From Scalindua sp964584595 (GTDB lineage: Bacteria > Planctomycetota > Brocadiia > Brocadiales > Scalinduaceae), in assembly GCA_964584595.1 (NCBI GenBank), contig CAZPAM010000008.1, forward strand, positions 1-61,262: 61,262 nt of DNA. Reading direction: 5' to 3'. A program made the translations under genes and the position numbers. Positions 16,364 through 25,582 of this stretch are shown in pieces (the first letter of the stretch is position 1; the number at the start of each line of letters is the position of its first letter). Below the pieces are notes generated by a model. It was not told where the DNA came from. It made no database searches and was given only the letters and a program-made list of their open reading frames with translations.

Positions 16364-18664
16364 CTAATCCTCCTCATTTTTCCCGGTTAATTTAACTTCT
16401 TCCCTTTCATTCATTTTTATCTGGTATTCTTTGAAGGAAACTTTTATGGAAATATCCACCCCACTCAAGAAAACAATCTTATCACTAAAGACATCTACAT
16501 GAAGCTTATATCCTCTCCAGATTATTTTATAAGATAATCGGTTCCAAACATCAGGCAGCCAGGGATTAAAATTAAGTATTCCATTCAGATCTATGCTCAT
16601 TCCGCCAAAACCAAAAACAGCACATTGCCACGAACCACCATTAGATGCTGCATGAAGCCCCTTTGCAGTATTTCCCTGATTATCCTCCAGATCTGTATAA
16701 ACTGTCTTCATAAAATATTTATAGGCATTCCTGGTATCTCCCACTTTAAGACCCATAATAGAATACATGGAAGGACTTAAAGAGGATTTATGCATACATC
16801 TCTTTTCATAATATTCATAATTTGTTTTTTTAGTCTCAAGATCAAACTCCTCTCCCAGAACTAAAAGCAGCATAACAACATCGGGTTGTTTTAGTAACTG
16901 GGTTTCATCCGGGTGGTCTCTGTTAACCCCCTCAGGCCAGACAGGCATGTCATTATTATCATATTCCAATATAACATAATCTTTTCGATTGAAATATCCT
17001 TCAAACTGTTCAATCAATTTACTATTCTTTGACATTGGAATATATATTTTTTCTGCAACCTTTGGCCACTCTACAATATCCTCTTTTTTTATATTCAACT
17101 TCTTTAACAATCTTTTATAAAACTCGATGTCTTTATTTTCCAACCAGGCGGCGATCTCGCTGGCCTTTCTCAGATTCCATTTTGCCAGATAATTAGTATA
17201 AACGTTATTATTGACATGTAGATGAAACTCATCAGGACCTATAACCTTTTTAATTTCATATCTGTCTTCAGCCTTATTATATTCAACTCTTGACTGCCAG
17301 AATAAGGCTGTATCAAGAAATATTTCTGCTCCATATTGTTTTAAGAATAATTCGTCAGCAACTGCCCGATTATATTCATAATAGGCGTAAGCAATGTCAG
17401 CGCTTATATGATACTGCTCATCACCAGTCCATATTCTTACCTCATTACCTTTTGAATCAACCCCCCATCTTGGCGTCTCCTCAACACCATCTGATGCAGA
17501 TTCCCATGGAAACCTTGCACCGCGACAATGATGCAGTTCTGCATTCTTGCGTGCACCTGCAAGGGTATTATATCGATATAACAACAATGCCCTGGCACTC
17601 TCTGGATGGGTATAGGTGAAGAATGGAAGTAAGTAAATCTCTGTGTCCCAGAAGACATGGCCCTTATACCCTTCTCCATGTAACGCCTTAGCTGCAATAC
17701 TCACATAAGGGTCTTTCTCATAAGCGGAAGAAGACATTTGAAATATATTATAACGGATACCCCGCTGTGCTTTATCATCTCCTTCGATTTCAATATCCGA
17801 CATAGCCCAGATATTCTCCCATACAGATTGATGAAATTTCTTTTCACATTCAAAACCATCCTCTGCAAATCTTTCAAGATTTTCCTTTGCACTACTTAAA
17901 ACATTTCCTTCACATTCTCTCGATGTAAAGGTAACACCATATTTATAGATTGAATAGCTTTCTCCCTTTGTAACAAATAGATCACAAACCTCTCCTGTAA
18001 CATCTCCAGATTCCTTGTATTTCCTTGAATTAGCAAATTGCTCATCTCCGCAATCACAAGCAATGAGACTGGATTCTACAATTTCAGTATTGCTATCAAT
18101 AGTAAAAGCATGCATTGCTAATCCGGGTTTCAGATCCACCCTTTTCTTTACCTGATAATGCCTTATTCTATTAGAGGGGTCATAAGAACCGTTAGCGACA
18201 CCTCCATCTATCATACTCTCAATAGTAATCTTTCCGGAAAAGTTTATCGGCCTGATACAATATTCAGCAGCCCATCTATGTACATCATTCCTGCTGACAA
18301 ACCGCTGTGTCTTTATCTCCAGCTTTTTTTTCTTTATCTCTACCTCAATCTCAGTATTTAGAGTTCCCGCCTTAATATCCAGATATCTCTTAAAATGATT
18401 AATTGTTAAACAATCTAAATCGCAAATCTCATTATCAACTAAGAAACGGATACCAATCGGGTCAGGACAATTAACAAGTTCACAAACCGGAGCAGTTGCT
18501 TTGTCAAATACCCCGGCGATAAAATTCCCCCTCTCATTAATCCGAGAGAATTCATTAAGTCCCCTCAGGCCTCTATAACCATTTGCCAGAGTGAAAATAG
18601 TCTCATATCTCCTGTTTAATTCAGAAGAATATTCTTTTTGCTCTATCCGCCAGAGATTTGACAT
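16364..18664 (-). CDS. GH65-family disaccharide phosphorylase (maltose/trehalose/kojibiose type)
   Basis: A 766-residue glycoside hydrolase family 65 protein, the usual length. It has the N-terminal beta-sandwich domain (residues 1-~270), a helical linker, the (alpha/alpha)6 catalytic barrel (~320-680) with FWDTEIYLLPFF (about 338-349), the catalytic acid in VIGPDEFHLHVNNNVYTNYL (about 474-493), and the KQPDVVMLL segment near 600, then a short C-terminal domain. Inverting GH65 phosphorylases cleave maltose, trehalose, kojibiose or nigerose with phosphate to beta-glucose-1-phosphate and glucose. The adjacent pgmB completes the route to glucose-6-phosphate. The exact disaccharide cannot be told by eye. 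A TTGAGA-17-TATAAT promoter precedes it. Confidence 0.9.
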   Translation of the reverse strand: MSNLWRIEQKEYSSELNRRYETIFTLANGYRGLRGLNEFSRINERGNFIAGVFDKATAPVCELVNCPDPIGIRFLVDNEICDLDCLTINHFKRYLDIKAGTLNTEIEVEIKKKKLEIKTQRFVSRNDVHRWAAEYCIRPINFSGKITIESMIDGGVANGSYDPSNRIRHYQVKKRVDLKPGLAMHAFTIDSNTEIVESSLIACDCGDEQFANSRKYKESGDVTGEVCDLFVTKGESYSIYKYGVTFTSRECEGNVLSSAKENLERFAEDGFECEKKFHQSVWENIWAMSDIEIEGDDKAQRGIRYNIFQMSSSAYEKDPYVSIAAKALHGEGYKGHVFWDTEIYLLPFFTYTHPESARALLLYRYNTLAGARKNAELHHCRGARFPWESASDGVEETPRWGVDSKGNEVRIWTGDEQYHISADIAYAYYEYNRAVADELFLKQYGAEIFLDTALFWQSRVEYNKAEDRYEIKKVIGPDEFHLHVNNNVYTNYLAKWNLRKASEIAAWLENKDIEFYKRLLKKLNIKKEDIVEWPKVAEKIYIPMSKNSKLIEQFEGYFNRKDYVILEYDNNDMPVWPEGVNRDHPDETQLLKQPDVVMLLLVLGEEFDLETKKTNYEYYEKRCMHKSSLSPSMYSIMGLKVGDTRNAYKYFMKTVYTDLEDNQGNTAKGLHAASNGGSWQCAVFGFGGMSIDLNGILNFNPWLPDVWNRLSYKIIWRGYKLHVDVFSDKIVFLSGVDISIKVSFKEYQIKMNEREEVKLTGKNEED

Positions 18665-18762
18665 TCAAATTCCTCAGGAAAAGTCCCTAACCTATCAACA
18701 TTCAACACATTCCAATAATAAAGATATCCGACTTCAGTTATTACACCAAAAGTGAAAAATGT

Positions 18763-18791
18763 ATTATATAAGAAATTACATTTGATCTCAA
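18763..18791 (-). promoter_or_regulatory. Promoter of the GH65-pgmB operon
   Basis: On the minus strand: TTGAGA (complement of 18786-18791), 17-base spacer, perfect TATAAT (complement of 18763-18768), about 95 bases before the GH65 start. The -35 element is the last part of the repeated module copy B. Confidence 0.65.
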
Positions 18792-18849
18792 GAAGTGAAA
18801 GAGACAAGAGCAAATAAGGGTAAAAGCCACATTATTAATTGGTAATAAT
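18782..18849 (-). repeat. Shared upstream module, copy B (before GH65 operon)
   Basis: About 68 bp matching 15637-15702. It holds the same palindrome (ATTATTA, ATTGG, TAATAAT on the plus strand), the same pyrimidine-rich stretch on the minus strand and the TTGAGATCAA end that supplies the -35 box of the GH65 promoter. The palindrome lies ~40 bases upstream of the -35, a usual place for an activator site. Confidence 0.6.
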
Positions 18850-18858
18850 TCTGATGAT

Positions 18859-18872
18859 TTGATATAAATCAC
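18859..18872 (+). promoter_or_regulatory. Possible FNR/DNR-type box
   Basis: TTGATATAAATCAC matches the FNR-family consensus TTGATnnnnATCAA at 9 of 10 defined bases. It lies ~50 bases before the Yip1-family start. No FNR-family regulator with a DNA-binding domain is in the window, so this rests on the motif alone, which can occur by chance in AT-rich DNA. Confidence 0.35.
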
Positions 18873-18923
18873 AACTCATTGATAGTAAGATTACAATATC
18901 AAGGACTGACGTAAGGAGGAAGA

Positions 18924-19460
18924 ATGAGTAGTAGTTTTATAAATCGTATTTTTCGAGCTGCCAGGCTTGATGTACACCTATATGAAGAAGTAGAAGCTGA
19001 TAAAACCTCAATGCGACAGGCTATGCTGGTAGTAATTCTATCCGGTGTTGCTGCAGGAGTGGGAAGTATATCACATGGTGGGCACCTGGGAATTGCGGTT
19101 GGAACAGTTACGGCCTTAGTAGGATGGTATATATGGGCATTTCTTACTTATTTGATAGGAACCAAATTTCTGCCTGAACCCCAGACCAAATCTGATGTTG
19201 GTGAATTACTGAGAACAATCGGATTTGCAAGCTCACCGGGTTTGATTCGGGTATTTGGTATTTTCCCGGCAGTAGAAAAACTTATTTTCCCGGCTGCATC
19301 AATATGGATGATAGTTGCAATGGTTATTGCCGTGAGACAGGCGCTTGATTACAAAGGTACCTGGCGCGCCGTTATCGTTTGTTTGATAGGATGGGCTATC
19401 CAGATTGCAATTCTCCTGGCAATCTTCTCCTTCTTAAAGGTTTTACCGAAACCTGTTTGA
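18924..19460 (+). CDS. Yip1-family membrane protein
   Basis: A 178-residue polytopic protein with about five hydrophobic helices. The N-terminal FINRIFRAARLDVHLYEEVEAD region (by eye, residues 5-26) and the Yip1-domain pattern W-Y-I-W-A-F-L-T-Y-L-I-G-T-K (about 69-81), then GFASSPGLIRVFGIFP, are typical of the bacterial Yip1/DUF1282-like group. Function in bacteria is unknown. An excellent ribosome-binding site (AAGGAGG, 18915-18921) precedes the ATG. It is divergent from the GH65 operon and convergent with the ligase gene. A possible FNR-type box lies upstream. Confidence 0.75.
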   Translation: MSSSFINRIFRAARLDVHLYEEVEADKTSMRQAMLVVILSGVAAGVGSISHGGHLGIAVGTVTALVGWYIWAFLTYLIGTKFLPEPQTKSDVGELLRTIGFASSPGLIRVFGIFPAVEKLIFPAASIWMIVAMVIAVRQALDYKGTWRAVIVCLIGWAIQIAILLAIFSFLKVLPKPV

Positions 19461-19507
19461 CTTCTACACAACACCACATGCTCTTATCTTTATGCCAACT
19501 TAATAAA

Positions 19508-21046
19508 TCAGGCAACTTTCGCAAATTTCTCCATCGCCATATTCTTAATACTTTTGTAATCAACTTTTCCTGACGGCAGCATGGGGATAGAATCAATTGG
19601 CATGTAATGATCAGGTTGTGATAAATGAGTCAGTCCTAAACCGTCCAGTTTCTTGTTAAGTGACAGTTTGTCAGGGTTATTTTCCACTACAAAGGCTATC
19701 AGCTGTTCTCCCTTCTGCACGTGAGGGACATTCACTACCGCACACTTTCTTTTTTCATCTTCAGTATGTTCATCCAGGACATGAGATAATTTATCTTCGA
19801 TGGGTGTCAAGGGGATCATCTCTCCCCCTATCTTGGCAAATCTTTTCAGGCGGTCAGTAATATACAGGAATTCATCTTTAAATTTCCCTATATCACCGGT
19901 AATATAGTAGCCATCATCAAAGGCCCGGGCGGTTAATTCAGGTGACTTATAATAGCCGCTCATAACATTAGGACCTTTAATGAGTATCAACCCCTCTTCT
20001 CCGGGCAGCAGCTCTTCATAACCATCAGCATTCACTATTTTACATTGGACGTCAGGCAGGAGTCGTCCCACGCTTCCATGACAGAAGTCATCCGGATAAT
20101 TTACCGTAACACAGGAGCAGCTTTCAGTAACCCCATAGGCCTCAAGTATGTTTATGCCCAGTTTTTCATTGAATTTCTCCCTTACGCTTTCATTTAACTT
20201 CTCTGCTCCGGCAAATGCAAGGCGAACAGTGGAAACCTGCTCCCTCTTCCATCTTTTCATATAACCCCTGTAGAGTGTGCTGGTTCCCAAAAGCATTGTC
20301 ACCCGATACCTGTGGACTATCTTGCCAAGCTTTTCATAATCAGTAGGATTTGGATGGTAAAAGGCTCCCATTCCCATTACCAACGGCAGCCAGAGACAGG
20401 CAACAAATCCAAACACATGAAAAAACGGCAAGGTTCCCAGAATCTTGTCTTCCGGAACAGGTTTAAAAACAGTACTATAGTTTTGAATAGTCACGTAAAC
20501 ATTTTTGTTTGTTAATATCACTCCCTTTGGGTGAGATTCCGAGCCGGAGGTAAAGAGTATAATGGCTGTCTTATCAGGTGCATCAAACTCCTTATATTTT
20601 TGAATCAAGGATTGGCATGATGTAATCTTGCAGGAAAAATAAGTCAGCAACTTGCCCAGCTTCGATGCCCTTTCCTTTATGTCTTCAAGGAAAACCATTC
20701 TTGGGTCTTCTGCAATCTCTGCCTTTTGAATGAATTTCCTGGAAGTAAAAATTGTTTTAACATCACAGGTATTCATCACCCAATCCTGCTCCTCCCTGCT
20801 TGCAATGAAATTTAAACCAACAGGGGTTTTACCTGCAAATGATGTAGCAATATATGCCAATGCTCCACCTACGGAAGCAGGAAACATAAGGGCAATATTT
20901 TCACCCTCAAAATTGCGAATATGTTTTGACAGGAGAACACTGGCGGTAAGTGTCTGGCCAAATGTCAGGGAGATTCCGGTAGAGTCCTCCTGAATGACTT
21001 TACCGAAATTCTTTTTTGCAGTCTTAATAAAGTTTTCTATAAGCAT
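19508..21046 (-). CDS. AMP-forming acyl-activating ligase (Aas/acyl-ACP synthetase-like)
   Basis: A 512-residue member of the ANL adenylate-forming superfamily. The ATP-phosphate-binding loop is LFTSGSESHPKGV (about 163-175). Later motifs are AYGVTESCSCV (about 298-308; A5 region), GYYITGDIGKF with the conserved Asp (about 384) and DRLKRFAKIGGEMI (A8 hinge, about 397-410). The C-terminal lysine motif may be PSGKVDYKSI (about 495-504). The pattern resembles the synthetase half of Aas, which charges fatty acids onto ACP for lysophospholipid reacylation. No acyltransferase domain is attached. Fatty acid is the likely substrate, but this is a family-level guess. It is followed downstream by no gene of its strand until clpX-side genes. 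Confidence 0.8.
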   Translation of the reverse strand: MLIENFIKTAKKNFGKVIQEDSTGISLTFGQTLTASVLLSKHIRNFEGENIALMFPASVGGALAYIATSFAGKTPVGLNFIASREEQDWVMNTCDVKTIFTSRKFIQKAEIAEDPRMVFLEDIKERASKLGKLLTYFSCKITSCQSLIQKYKEFDAPDKTAIILFTSGSESHPKGVILTNKNVYVTIQNYSTVFKPVPEDKILGTLPFFHVFGFVACLWLPLVMGMGAFYHPNPTDYEKLGKIVHRYRVTMLLGTSTLYRGYMKRWKREQVSTVRLAFAGAEKLNESVREKFNEKLGINILEAYGVTESCSCVTVNYPDDFCHGSVGRLLPDVQCKIVNADGYEELLPGEEGLILIKGPNVMSGYYKSPELTARAFDDGYYITGDIGKFKDEFLYITDRLKRFAKIGGEMIPLTPIEDKLSHVLDEHTEDEKRKCAVVNVPHVQKGEQLIAFVVENNPDKLSLNKKLDGLGLTHLSQPDHYMPIDSIPMLPSGKVDYKSIKNMAMEKFAKVA

Positions 21047-21079
21047 AATTGTCTCTGAACCTTATATTTCAGTAAAATC

Positions 21080-21657
21080 TTATTCTATTACCTCATACCC
21101 TTTTTCAATCCATGCCTCAATACCTCCAAGCATGTTAAAAATGTATTTATGCCCTTTTGATGTAAGGAATTCACAAGCCGTCTTACTTCTATTACCGTTA
21201 TTACAATACACTAAAATACTTTGTCCTCTTTCGATCTCGTTCATTTTTTCTGCCAGGATCATAATCGGGATAAGGACGGAATCCTTGATATGAGACCTTG
21301 CATACTCCTCACCTGTTCTTACATCAAGGATAAGATCTACCTTATTATTATTCTGTTCATTCATCAAATACCTTGCTTCAGACACGGAAACATTATTAAA
21401 GATTNNNNNNNNNNNNNNNNNNNNNNNNNNNNNNNNNNNNNNNNNNNNNNNNNNNNNNNNNNNNNNNNNNNNNNNNNNNNNNNNNNNNNNNNNNNNNNNN
21501 NNNNATTCTGTTCATTCATCAAATACCTTGCTTCAGACACGGAAACATTATTAAAGATTTTAAGCGCAGATGTTTCAAACGGGAAAAACCATACAGACAA
21601 AACAACCAGATAAGTAACAACCGAAAATATCATCTTTGCATTCAATAACTTTCTCAT
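21080..21657 (-). CDS. Exported rhodanese-like protein, split by a false assembly gap
   Basis: The C-terminal piece (21080-21404) and the N-terminal piece (21505-21657) are one gene interrupted by 100 N. Fifty-five bases are duplicated on both sides of the gap; collapsing them gives a continuous ~141-residue protein. It has an N-terminal signal peptide or anchor (hydrophobic residues ~9-31, ending near TSALK) and a rhodanese domain with DVRTGEEYARSHI and the catalytic loop YCNNGNRS. Single-domain rhodaneses transfer sulfane sulfur or carry persulfides, here probably in the periplasm. The start overlaps the stop of cysS by 4 bases, so it is translationally coupled to cysteinyl-tRNA synthetase. 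Confidence 0.85.
21405..21504. other. Assembly gap of 100 N flanked by a 55-bp duplication
   Basis: Exactly 100 N, a default scaffold spacer. The 55 bases before the gap (21350-21404) are identical to the 55 bases after it (21505-21559). This is the signature of two overlapping contig ends that were scaffolded without being merged, so the true sequence is probably 155 bases shorter. Confidence 0.95.
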
Positions 21658-23126
21658 TTCTTCCTCCAGGCCACTTCTTCTTTTTTATCTTCGATGGTAA
21701 TTCCCAGCTCACTTAACTTGTCTCTTATTTTGTCTGCCTGTTCCCACTGTTTGGCTTCCCGCAACTCATTTCTCGTATCAATCAATGCCTTTATTAAATC
21801 CTCCTCCATTTTATAAGCATCCGCATCATCGGAATCGTGTTGAACCGTTTTTTCCGGGACTATTCCCAGAACATTGCCTCCGTAAGTCCTGTAAAAAGAA
21901 TCAATTCCTGACAAGACCCCTTCGCTGATTTCCTCATCAGAGTTAAGCAGGCTGTTAACCTCCTTGCTTAAATTGAAGAGAACGGCTAGCGCCTCTGCCG
22001 TATTGAAATCCTCATCCATAGCTTCTTCAAAGGAGTTTTTATAATTTTCCAGCTTCCCCTTCCAGTCCCCGGTTGCCTCAGCCCCTTCATGCCCTGATGA
22101 ACCCAGCCTTTCTCTTAAATTACGTATTGTATTGTGCAATCTCACCAGCCCTTTGTCGGCAGCTTCCAGCGCCTCGTTGCTGTAGTCAATCGGACTGCTG
22201 TAATGAGTATTGAGAACAAAGAAACGTATTGTCAAAGGTGAGAATTTTTTAAACGCATCCTTAAGGGTAACGAAATTTCCCAGTGATTTCCCCATCTTCT
22301 GCCCTTCAACTGTTACCATATTGTTGTGCATCCAGTAACGGGCAAAAGGCATTTCATTGGCAGTCTCACTTTGTGCGATTTCGCACTCATGATGAGGGAA
22401 GACATTTTCAATCCCTCCGCCATGAATATCAAACGTTTCGCCCAGATATTTCATAGACATGACCGAACATTCAAGATGCCATCCCGGAAACCCAACACCC
22501 CAGGGACTATTCCATTTCATAATATGTCCGGCTTCGGCTTTCTTCCAGAGTGCAAAATCTGCCGGATGTTTTTTCTCCGGGTTTATCTCTATACGTGCCC
22601 CGGACTCCTGCTCCTCCAGTTTCCGCCCTGAAAGTTTGCCATATTCTTTCAGTTTTGACACATCAAAATAAACAGACTTGTTTGCCTCATAAGCAAATCC
22701 TTTATCAATCAATTTCTCAGCAAGTTCTATTTGCTCCGGAATATGGCCTGTTGCACGAGGTGAAATGTCCGCCCGTATGATATTCAATGCATCCATGTCT
22801 TCATAATAGCTTCGCATATACATTTCAACTAATTCCATAGGTTCTACCTGTTCGAGCTTGGCCCTTTTCTCAATCTTATCTTCCCCCGCATCTGCATTAT
22901 CCGTTAAGTGCCCGACATCTGTAATATTTTGCACATATCGTACCTTATAACCAAGATGCCTTAGATAACGTACAACCACATCAAAACTAATATAACTCTT
23001 GGCATGTCCAATATGAGGATGGTCATAAACAGTCGGGCCACACACATATATCCCAACTCTACCCTCCTTGAAAGGTACAAATTCTTCTTTCTGCCTTGTC
23101 AATGTGTTATATATTTTTAATGTCAT
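21654..23126 (-). CDS. cysS: Cysteinyl-tRNA synthetase
   Basis: A 490-residue class I aminoacyl-tRNA synthetase that charges tRNA-Cys in the cytoplasm. It has GIYVCGPTVYDHPHIGHAKS (about 25-44; first zinc-ligand Cys and the HIGH motif), the WNSPWGVGFPGWHLECSVM segment (about 204-222; Cys ligand), HHECEIAQSE (about 243-252; His/Cys zinc ligands) and KMGKSLGNF (about 274-282; KMSKS motif). The C-terminal anticodon-binding helical domain ends in the usual R-x-K-R-region DIRDKLSELGI-like stretch (here DKIRDKLSELGITIEDKK). Length is normal. It overlaps the rhodanese gene by 4 bases. Confidence 0.97.
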   Translation of the reverse strand: MTLKIYNTLTRQKEEFVPFKEGRVGIYVCGPTVYDHPHIGHAKSYISFDVVVRYLRHLGYKVRYVQNITDVGHLTDNADAGEDKIEKRAKLEQVEPMELVEMYMRSYYEDMDALNIIRADISPRATGHIPEQIELAEKLIDKGFAYEANKSVYFDVSKLKEYGKLSGRKLEEQESGARIEINPEKKHPADFALWKKAEAGHIMKWNSPWGVGFPGWHLECSVMSMKYLGETFDIHGGGIENVFPHHECEIAQSETANEMPFARYWMHNNMVTVEGQKMGKSLGNFVTLKDAFKKFSPLTIRFFVLNTHYSSPIDYSNEALEAADKGLVRLHNTIRNLRERLGSSGHEGAEATGDWKGKLENYKNSFEEAMDEDFNTAEALAVLFNLSKEVNSLLNSDEEISEGVLSGIDSFYRTYGGNVLGIVPEKTVQHDSDDADAYKMEEDLIKALIDTRNELREAKQWEQADKIRDKLSELGITIEDKKEEVAWRKK

Positions 23127-23188
23127 AGATTTTATTGTATTAAGTGTTTAAAGAGGCAGTCGTTCTTCATCCTTCATTGCCGGAACTC

Positions 23189-24823
23189 TTAACCATCAAA
23201 CCTGTTTTTGGTTGTATAAGTTAATGTCGTGTTTCTGCCAGCCTTTTTTGCCTGGTAGAGGGCTTGATCTGCATGAGCTAACAAATCATTGGCTGACTCT
23301 GCATTATTACTGAATGCAATGCCGATACTGACCGTTATGTGAAATTGATTTGACTCATATTCAAAGAGATGCTCGGATACCATCTCACGAAATCTTTCAT
23401 ATGCTGCATAAATACTACCTCTGCTTACATTCGACAGGATTACGGCAAACTCCTCTCCCCCATAACGACATGCAATATCATTCCGTCTGACATGTTCCTT
23501 GAGTATCTTTCCGATCTCTGATAAGACCATATCACCGGCAAGGTGGCTGTGAATATCGTTTATATCCTTGAAGTGATCCAAGTCCATTATGACAAGCGCC
23601 ATCTCAGCCTCATAACGGTTTGCCCTTTCAAACTCCCCCTCCAATGCTTCTATGAAGTAGCGACGATTATGTAATTTTGTTAATTCGTCTTCAGTAGACA
23701 TTTCTGCCATCTTTGCCTGTGCCTTTTTCACATCACTTCTGAGGCGAGCCCTTTCAAGTGTATTATTTATAACCCTGGATATGGACTCTATGTTGATTCT
23801 GTCTTTTGGCAAATATTCATAGGCACCTGCTTGTATCACCTGTGATACAAGCATCTCATCGCCTTGTCCTGAAATAACGATTACAGGAGTTTCTATTCCT
23901 TCTTTCTCAGCCTTTCCGAGAAAATCCAGACTTGTTCCGTCTTTCAGGAAATGGTCCAGGAAAATCATATCAAATTGGTTTTGTCCCAGCATTCTTAATG
24001 CATCTTTTATATGCACAGCCCAGAACATATTGATAAGACCCTGGTCTCCTAAGAGTGTCTTTATACCTTCAAATACTTCCTCTGAATCATCCACCACCAG
24101 TATATTTATTTCTCTACTAAAGCTCACAATAGAAGAACTGCTGTCATAGGATGGCATGGGATCAGAATAATTTACAGTCCTGATTTTATTTGCTATTTCA
24201 GATATCTTCCGGCCCGATTCTTTTATCAGGCTTATATATTTAACAGTCTTTTCTCGATTATCACTATATTTTTCCATTAACTCCACATTGTCCAGGAGAG
24301 ACGACAGTGGTTGATTCAGCTCTTGAGCATTTGCTCCCAACATCTGAAGCAACACCTTGAGACGTTCTTCTTCAATAAGAGCTTCCTGCTGTTCCAGGAT
24401 CTTCTCGTTTGCCTTATTTAATTCTGTGTTAGTTTTCTTTAAGTCTTCCTTCTGTTTATGCAATTCAAGAAATATATTAACTTTGCTCTGCAAAATATCC
24501 GGATCCAGTGGTTTAAACAGATAATCCACTGCTCCTTTATCATACCCCTCGAATACGTATTTTTGTTCTTTGTTGATTGCAGTCACAAAGATAATGGGAA
24601 TGTGCTTTGTCTCTTCGTTTCCCCGCATTAGTTCGGCAGTCTCAAATCCATCCATATCCGGCATCTGAACATCGAGGAGAATAAGCGCAAAATCATGTTC
24701 TAACATTAACGCCAGGGCATCATTACCACTTGTAGCCTCTACGATATTCAAGCCGGGCCGTTCCAGAATCTTCCGGAGTGCAAGAAGATTTGCAGGTTTG
24801 TCATCTACAGTAAGAATATCCAT
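23189..24823 (-). CDS. Response regulator with two REC domains and a GGDEF diguanylate cyclase
   Basis: A 544-residue cytoplasmic protein. REC1 occupies ~1-120 with phosphoacceptor D51 (LLDVQMPDMDG). A coiled-coil segment follows (~120-210), including a stretch reminiscent of a HisKA dimerisation helix but with Gln-Glu-Leu-Asn (AQELNQPLSSLL) where a phosphorylatable His would be. REC2 occupies ~240-360 (ILVVDDSEEV, FLDHFLKDG). The GGDEF domain (~375-540) has active-site GGEEF and an RxxD inhibitory site (RRND) five residues before it, so it should make cyclic di-GMP with product feedback. It follows cheB and cheR on the same strand and probably receives their output. Confidence 0.9.
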   Translation of the reverse strand: MDILTVDDKPANLLALRKILERPGLNIVEATSGNDALALMLEHDFALILLDVQMPDMDGFETAELMRGNEETKHIPIIFVTAINKEQKYVFEGYDKGAVDYLFKPLDPDILQSKVNIFLELHKQKEDLKKTNTELNKANEKILEQQEALIEEERLKVLLQMLGANAQELNQPLSSLLDNVELMEKYSDNREKTVKYISLIKESGRKISEIANKIRTVNYSDPMPSYDSSSSIVSFSREINILVVDDSEEVFEGIKTLLGDQGLINMFWAVHIKDALRMLGQNQFDMIFLDHFLKDGTSLDFLGKAEKEGIETPVIVISGQGDEMLVSQVIQAGAYEYLPKDRINIESISRVINNTLERARLRSDVKKAQAKMAEMSTEDELTKLHNRRYFIEALEGEFERANRYEAEMALVIMDLDHFKDINDIHSHLAGDMVLSEIGKILKEHVRRNDIACRYGGEEFAVILSNVSRGSIYAAYERFREMVSEHLFEYESNQFHITVSIGIAFSNNAESANDLLAHADQALYQAKKAGRNTTLTYTTKNRFDG

Positions 24824-24906
24824 TTTTTTCTGTATCGTTTAATACGTTCTAAAATAACTATCGACTGTGTATTATATTATGTACTAAGCCGCGTATTATA
24901 CTACTC

Positions 24907-25527
24907 TTATCTTTCACTTTCAAGTTTTCTAAGGAAAGGCCCTATATTTTCGAGGGACAGTACATGATCAGGCTTAACAGCCGCTATGGCCGCTTCAGGC
25001 ATATCCGTAACTTCTGATGTTTCCGGTGATTGTACAATAGTAAGGCCGCCAGCTTCCTTTATTTTTCTCAACCCCTGACTGCCATCTCTATTAGCACCAG
25101 TCAGAATAACCCCAATAAGCCTCTGTCCATAAACATCTGCCGCTGACTCAAAAACCACATCCACAGATGGGCGTGCATAATTAACAACCCCTTCCACAGA
25201 CATGGAAAACGTACAGTTATCTTCAATTAGTAAATGATAATTCGGCGGTGCCACGTAAACTACTCCACCCCTGATCTCTTCTTTTTCATCGGCTTGCTTC
25301 ACACACATTTTACACTCATTATCCAATGATTTTTCTAAATAACCATCTGTATCTTTATGCCTGTGCATAACTATAATCACAGATAATGCGAAGTTTGACG
25401 GTAAAGCTGAAAGGATAATTTTAAGGGCACTCATCCCCCCGGTAGAAGCACCTATTACGATTGCCTTATATGTGTTGCAAGTTACAGGATGTGAGTTACG
25501 CTTCAATCTTTCACCCTTCCTTAACAT
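24907..25527 (-). CDS. CheB-type protein-glutamate methylesterase, catalytic domain only
   Basis: A 206-residue protein consisting only of the CheB C-terminal domain. The catalytic serine is in VIGASTGGMSAL (about 25-36), the histidine in VIIVMHRHKD (about 56) and the aspartate in GVILTGANRDGSQG (about 148). No receiver domain is fused, in contrast to classical CheB. It probably removes methyl groups from chemoreceptor-like glutamates, opposing the CheR encoded 55 bases upstream. No methyl-accepting receptor is in the window. The ATG at 25527 gives a basic N-terminal extension of ~20 residues before the domain. Confidence 0.9.
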   Translation of the reverse strand: MLRKGERLKRNSHPVTCNTYKAIVIGASTGGMSALKIILSALPSNFALSVIIVMHRHKDTDGYLEKSLDNECKMCVKQADEKEEIRGGVVYVAPPNYHLLIEDNCTFSMSVEGVVNYARPSVDVVFESAADVYGQRLIGVILTGANRDGSQGLRKIKEAGGLTIVQSPETSEVTDMPEAAIAAVKPDHVLSLENIGPFLRKLESER

Positions 25528-25582
25528 ACTAGATGAATTTGTTCATATAATAAATTGTCAGTAAGAACTAAGCCATACTCTC

